A DNA stretch of 6,577 bases from Elusimicrobiota bacterium (lineage in GTDB: Bacteria; Elusimicrobiota; Elusimicrobia; UBA1565; JACRDR01). Made by a program: the position numbers and the translations under genes. Below the pieces are notes generated by a model that worked only from the letters and a program-made list of their open reading frames with translations, did not search any database and was not told the DNA's origin. The DNA lies in NCBI GenBank assembly GCA_016212845.1, contig JACRDR010000441.1, forward strand, positions 1 to 6,577, given 5' to 3'. Of the stretch, positions 5,115-6,577 are shown piece after piece; positions within the stretch are counted from its first letter, which is position 1; the number at the start of each line of letters is the position of its first letter.

Positions 5115-5579
5115 ATGTCCGCAAAGACGCAAGCCCTTCGCGAGCCGATCAAGCACATCGACCTCCTGGCCCCCGTGGTCGTCGACGAGCAAACCCCTTA
5201 TTCCGAGGTGCTCGCCCAGATGCGCCGCCAGGCGCGCGGCTCGGTGGTGATCTGCAAAGGCCAGAACGTGACCGGCGTTTTCACCGAGCGCGACTATCTT
5301 TATAAGCACTGCCTCGAACGCGTCGATCCGAAGACGCCGATCGGCGAGATTATGTCGTCTCACCCCGTGACCGTCACGTCCAAAACCACTTTGGGCGAGG
5401 CGGTCGAATTGATGCATGACAAGAAATTTCGAAACCTGCCGATCGTCGACGACCGCGGACGTCCCGTGGGCCTGTTAACGGTGGGCCGCATCATCCGCTA
5501 CTTGGCCGAGAACTTCCCCCGGGAGGTGGTCAACCTCCCCCCGACGATGCAGGTGTCGGATGAGACCGACGGAGCCTAA
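5115..5579 (+). CDS. Small two-CBS-domain protein
   Basis: A 154-residue soluble protein made almost entirely of a pair of CBS domains (a Bateman module), which in other proteins bind AMP, ADP, ATP, SAM or NADH and act as energy sensors. CBS1 spans about 14-66 and ends with G-V-F-T-E-R-D (54-60), the canonical G-x-x-T-x-x-D ribose/phosphate-contact motif. CBS2 spans about 75-132 and contains I-M-S-S-H-P-V-T-V (79-87), R-N-L-P-I-V-D-D and G-L-L-T-V-G-R (119-125), where Arg125 replaces the usual Asp. A short tail (133-154) carries E-V-V-N-L-P-P. No catalytic or DNA-binding domain is attached. The start is firm: an in-frame TAG (5112-5114) abuts the ATG, and no other ATG precedes the first domain. 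It is divergent from gltA and 12 nt upstream of korA in the same direction, so co-transcription is likely. A role as regulator of the oxidoreductase or this TCA cluster is inference from position. Confidence 0.93.
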   Translation: MSAKTQALREPIKHIDLLAPVVVDEQTPYSEVLAQMRRQARGSVVICKGQNVTGVFTERDYLYKHCLERVDPKTPIGEIMSSHPVTVTSKTTLGEAVELMHDKKFRNLPIVDDRGRPVGLLTVGRIIRYLAENFPREVVNLPPTMQVSDETDGA

Positions 5580-5591
5580 CCCACTCACACC

Positions 5592-6577
5592 ATGGAAAAC
5601 ACCGCCACGAAGTCCAAGAAAGAGATCAAAGAGATCGACGCGGTCACGATCCGCTTCGCCGGAGACTCCGGCGACGGCATCCAGCTGACCGGCGGACAGT
5701 TCACGACCTCCACCGCCCTGGCCGGAAACGACCTGAGCACGCTTCCCGACTTCCCCGCCGAGATCCGCGCCCCCGCGGGCACGCTCCCGGGCGTCTCGGG
5801 CTTCCAGATCCACTTCTCCTCGCGCGACGTCCTGACGCCGGGCGACGCGCCGAACGTCCTCGTCGCGATGAACCCCGCGGCGCTCAAGGCCAACATCAAG
5901 GACCTCGAGCCCGGCGGCACCCTCATCGTGAACACCGACGCGTTCACGGCGAACAATCTCCAGAAGGCGGGCGCGGCCACCAACCCGCTCGAGGACGGCT
6001 CGCTCTCCGCCTACCGCGTCATCCCGATCCCGCTGACCTCGCTGACCGACAACGCCCTCAAGGGCATGAACATGTCGCGCACGCAGGTCGACCGCTGCAA
6101 GAACTTCTTCGCGCTGGGCCTGATGTACTGGCTCTACGAGCGGCCGATCGAGAACACGATGGCCTGGATCGAAAAGAAGTTCAAGAAGGTCCCCGACATC
6201 ATGGAGGCCAACCGCAAGGCGCTCCTCGCCGGAAACGCCTACGCCGAGACCGTCGAGGTCTTCGAGCACCACTACCGCGTGAAGAAGGCCCCGATCACCC
6301 CGGGCCGCTACCGCAACATCACCGGCAACTCCGCCACCGCGCTCGGCCTCATCGCGGCGGCGAAGCTCGCGGACAAGCCGCTCTTCTACGGCTCCTACCC
6401 GATCACGCCGGCCTCGGACATCCTGCACGCGTTGTCCAAGCTCAAGTCTTACCGGGTCAAGACCTTCCAGGCCGAGGATGAGATCGCCGCCGTCGGCGCG
6501 GCGATCGGCGCCTCCTTCGGGGGCTACCTGGGCGTGACCGGGACCAGCGGCCCCGGCGTCGCGCTGAAGGCCGAGGC
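5592..6577 (+). CDS. korA: 2-oxoacid (probably 2-oxoglutarate):ferredoxin oxidoreductase, gamma-alpha fusion subunit (partial)
   Basis: The first 328 codons of a gene that continues past the window. The family oxidatively decarboxylates a 2-oxoacid with CoA to acyl-CoA and CO2, reducing ferredoxin; the alpha subunit works with a TPP-binding beta subunit (korB), usually encoded next. Residues 16-205 are the gamma domain, with the signature R-F-A-G-D-S-G-D-G-I-Q-L-T-G-G (21-35), D-F-P-A-E-I-R-A-P-A-G-T (53-64) and G-V-S-G-F-Q-I-H. The alpha (pyrimidine-binding-type) domain begins near 243 with G-N-S-A-T-A-L-G, followed by Y-P-I-T-P-A-S (269-275), Q-A-E-D-E-I-A-A-V-G-A-A-I-G-A-S (293-308) and T-G-T-S-G-P-G (316-322). 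The fused order and spacing are those of KorA-type enzymes of about 600 residues. 2-oxoglutarate is favoured because sucCD and citrate synthase are adjacent; a pyruvate or branched-chain substrate is not excluded. The ATG follows the CBS stop by 12 nt, and the nearest GGAG is 17 nt away, too far for normal use, so translational coupling is likely. Confidence 0.95.
   Translation, partial: MENTATKSKKEIKEIDAVTIRFAGDSGDGIQLTGGQFTTSTALAGNDLSTLPDFPAEIRAPAGTLPGVSGFQIHFSSRDVLTPGDAPNVLVAMNPAALKANIKDLEPGGTLIVNTDAFTANNLQKAGAATNPLEDGSLSAYRVIPIPLTSLTDNALKGMNMSRTQVDRCKNFFALGLMYWLYERPIENTMAWIEKKFKKVPDIMEANRKALLAGNAYAETVEVFEHHYRVKKAPITPGRYRNITGNSATALGLIAAAKLADKPLFYGSYPITPASDILHALSKLKSYRVKTFQAEDEIAAVGAAIGASFGGYLGVTGTSGPGVALKAE

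Noticed and set aside
4980..5417. N-terminal extension of citrate synthase to an upstream ATG
   Set aside because: It would add about 146 residues not found in the family, run antisense through the CBS gene and remove the divergent promoters. The family N terminus begins at 4979.
5475..6428. Long minus-strand open frame opposite the CBS gene end and korA
   Set aside because: Arg/Val/Gly-rich product without motifs, antisense to clear KorA signatures.
1..6577. Defence, phage, CRISPR, transposon or tRNA content
   Set aside because: No repeat array, terminal inverted repeats with a transposase, cloverleaf or relevant protein motifs were seen. Base composition and codon use look uniform, with no sign of recent transfer.

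Overview
The window is a GC-rich bacterial chromosomal segment. Its coding density is very high, and the third-codon-position G/C bias is strong enough to leave long spurious reading frames open on the opposite strands. Lipoprotein signal peptides, a Shine-Dalgarno motif at some genes, and bacterial SucCD, short-form citrate synthase and ferredoxin-type 2-oxoacid oxidoreductase genes show it is a bacterium. The phylum cannot be fixed from this sequence; a high-GC, possibly anaerobic or facultative diderm is an inference. I see no insertion sequence, CRISPR array, tRNA, rRNA, phage gene or defence gene.

Layout. (1) Positions 1-1642, plus strand: the last few codons of a possible upstream gene, then two overlapping genes for related lipoproteins. 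Each has a lipobox, a central mixed domain and a C-terminal pair of TPR-like helical hairpins. (2) Positions 1641-1679: a perfect 19-bp inverted repeat that overlaps the second lipoprotein stop codon and lies between converging genes. It is probably a bidirectional terminator or a dispersed palindromic element. (3) Positions 1683-4979, minus strand, read right to left: citrate synthase (gltA-like), then sucC, then sucD. The spacing is tight (7-nt gap, then a 1-nt TAATG overlap), so this is one operon. (4) Positions 4980-5114: a 135-nt divergent control region. It has a good -10 hexamer exactly 8 nt upstream of the start codon on each side and two dyad symmetries between them. (5) Positions 5115-6577, plus strand: a small two-CBS-domain protein, then, 12 nt later, a 2-oxoacid (probably 2-oxoglutarate):ferredoxin oxidoreductase with fused gamma and alpha domains. 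This last gene runs off the window end; the beta subunit would be expected beyond it.

Function. Regions 3-5 form a tricarboxylic-acid-cycle cluster: oxaloacetate + acetyl-CoA to citrate (citrate synthase), 2-oxoglutarate to succinyl-CoA (ferredoxin-linked oxidoreductase) and succinyl-CoA to succinate with nucleotide triphosphate formation (SucCD). Ferredoxin rather than NAD+ as acceptor makes the 2-oxoglutarate step potentially reversible. The CBS gene, co-directional with the oxidoreductase and divergent from gltA-sucCD, is well placed to be an adenylate-responsive partner or regulator, but that is inference. The points most worth a second look are the paired putative leaderless promoters with their dyads, the CBS protein linked to the oxidoreductase, Glu at the usual catalytic Asp position of citrate synthase, the Lys/Ala-rich C-terminal tail on SucC, and the perfect palindrome.
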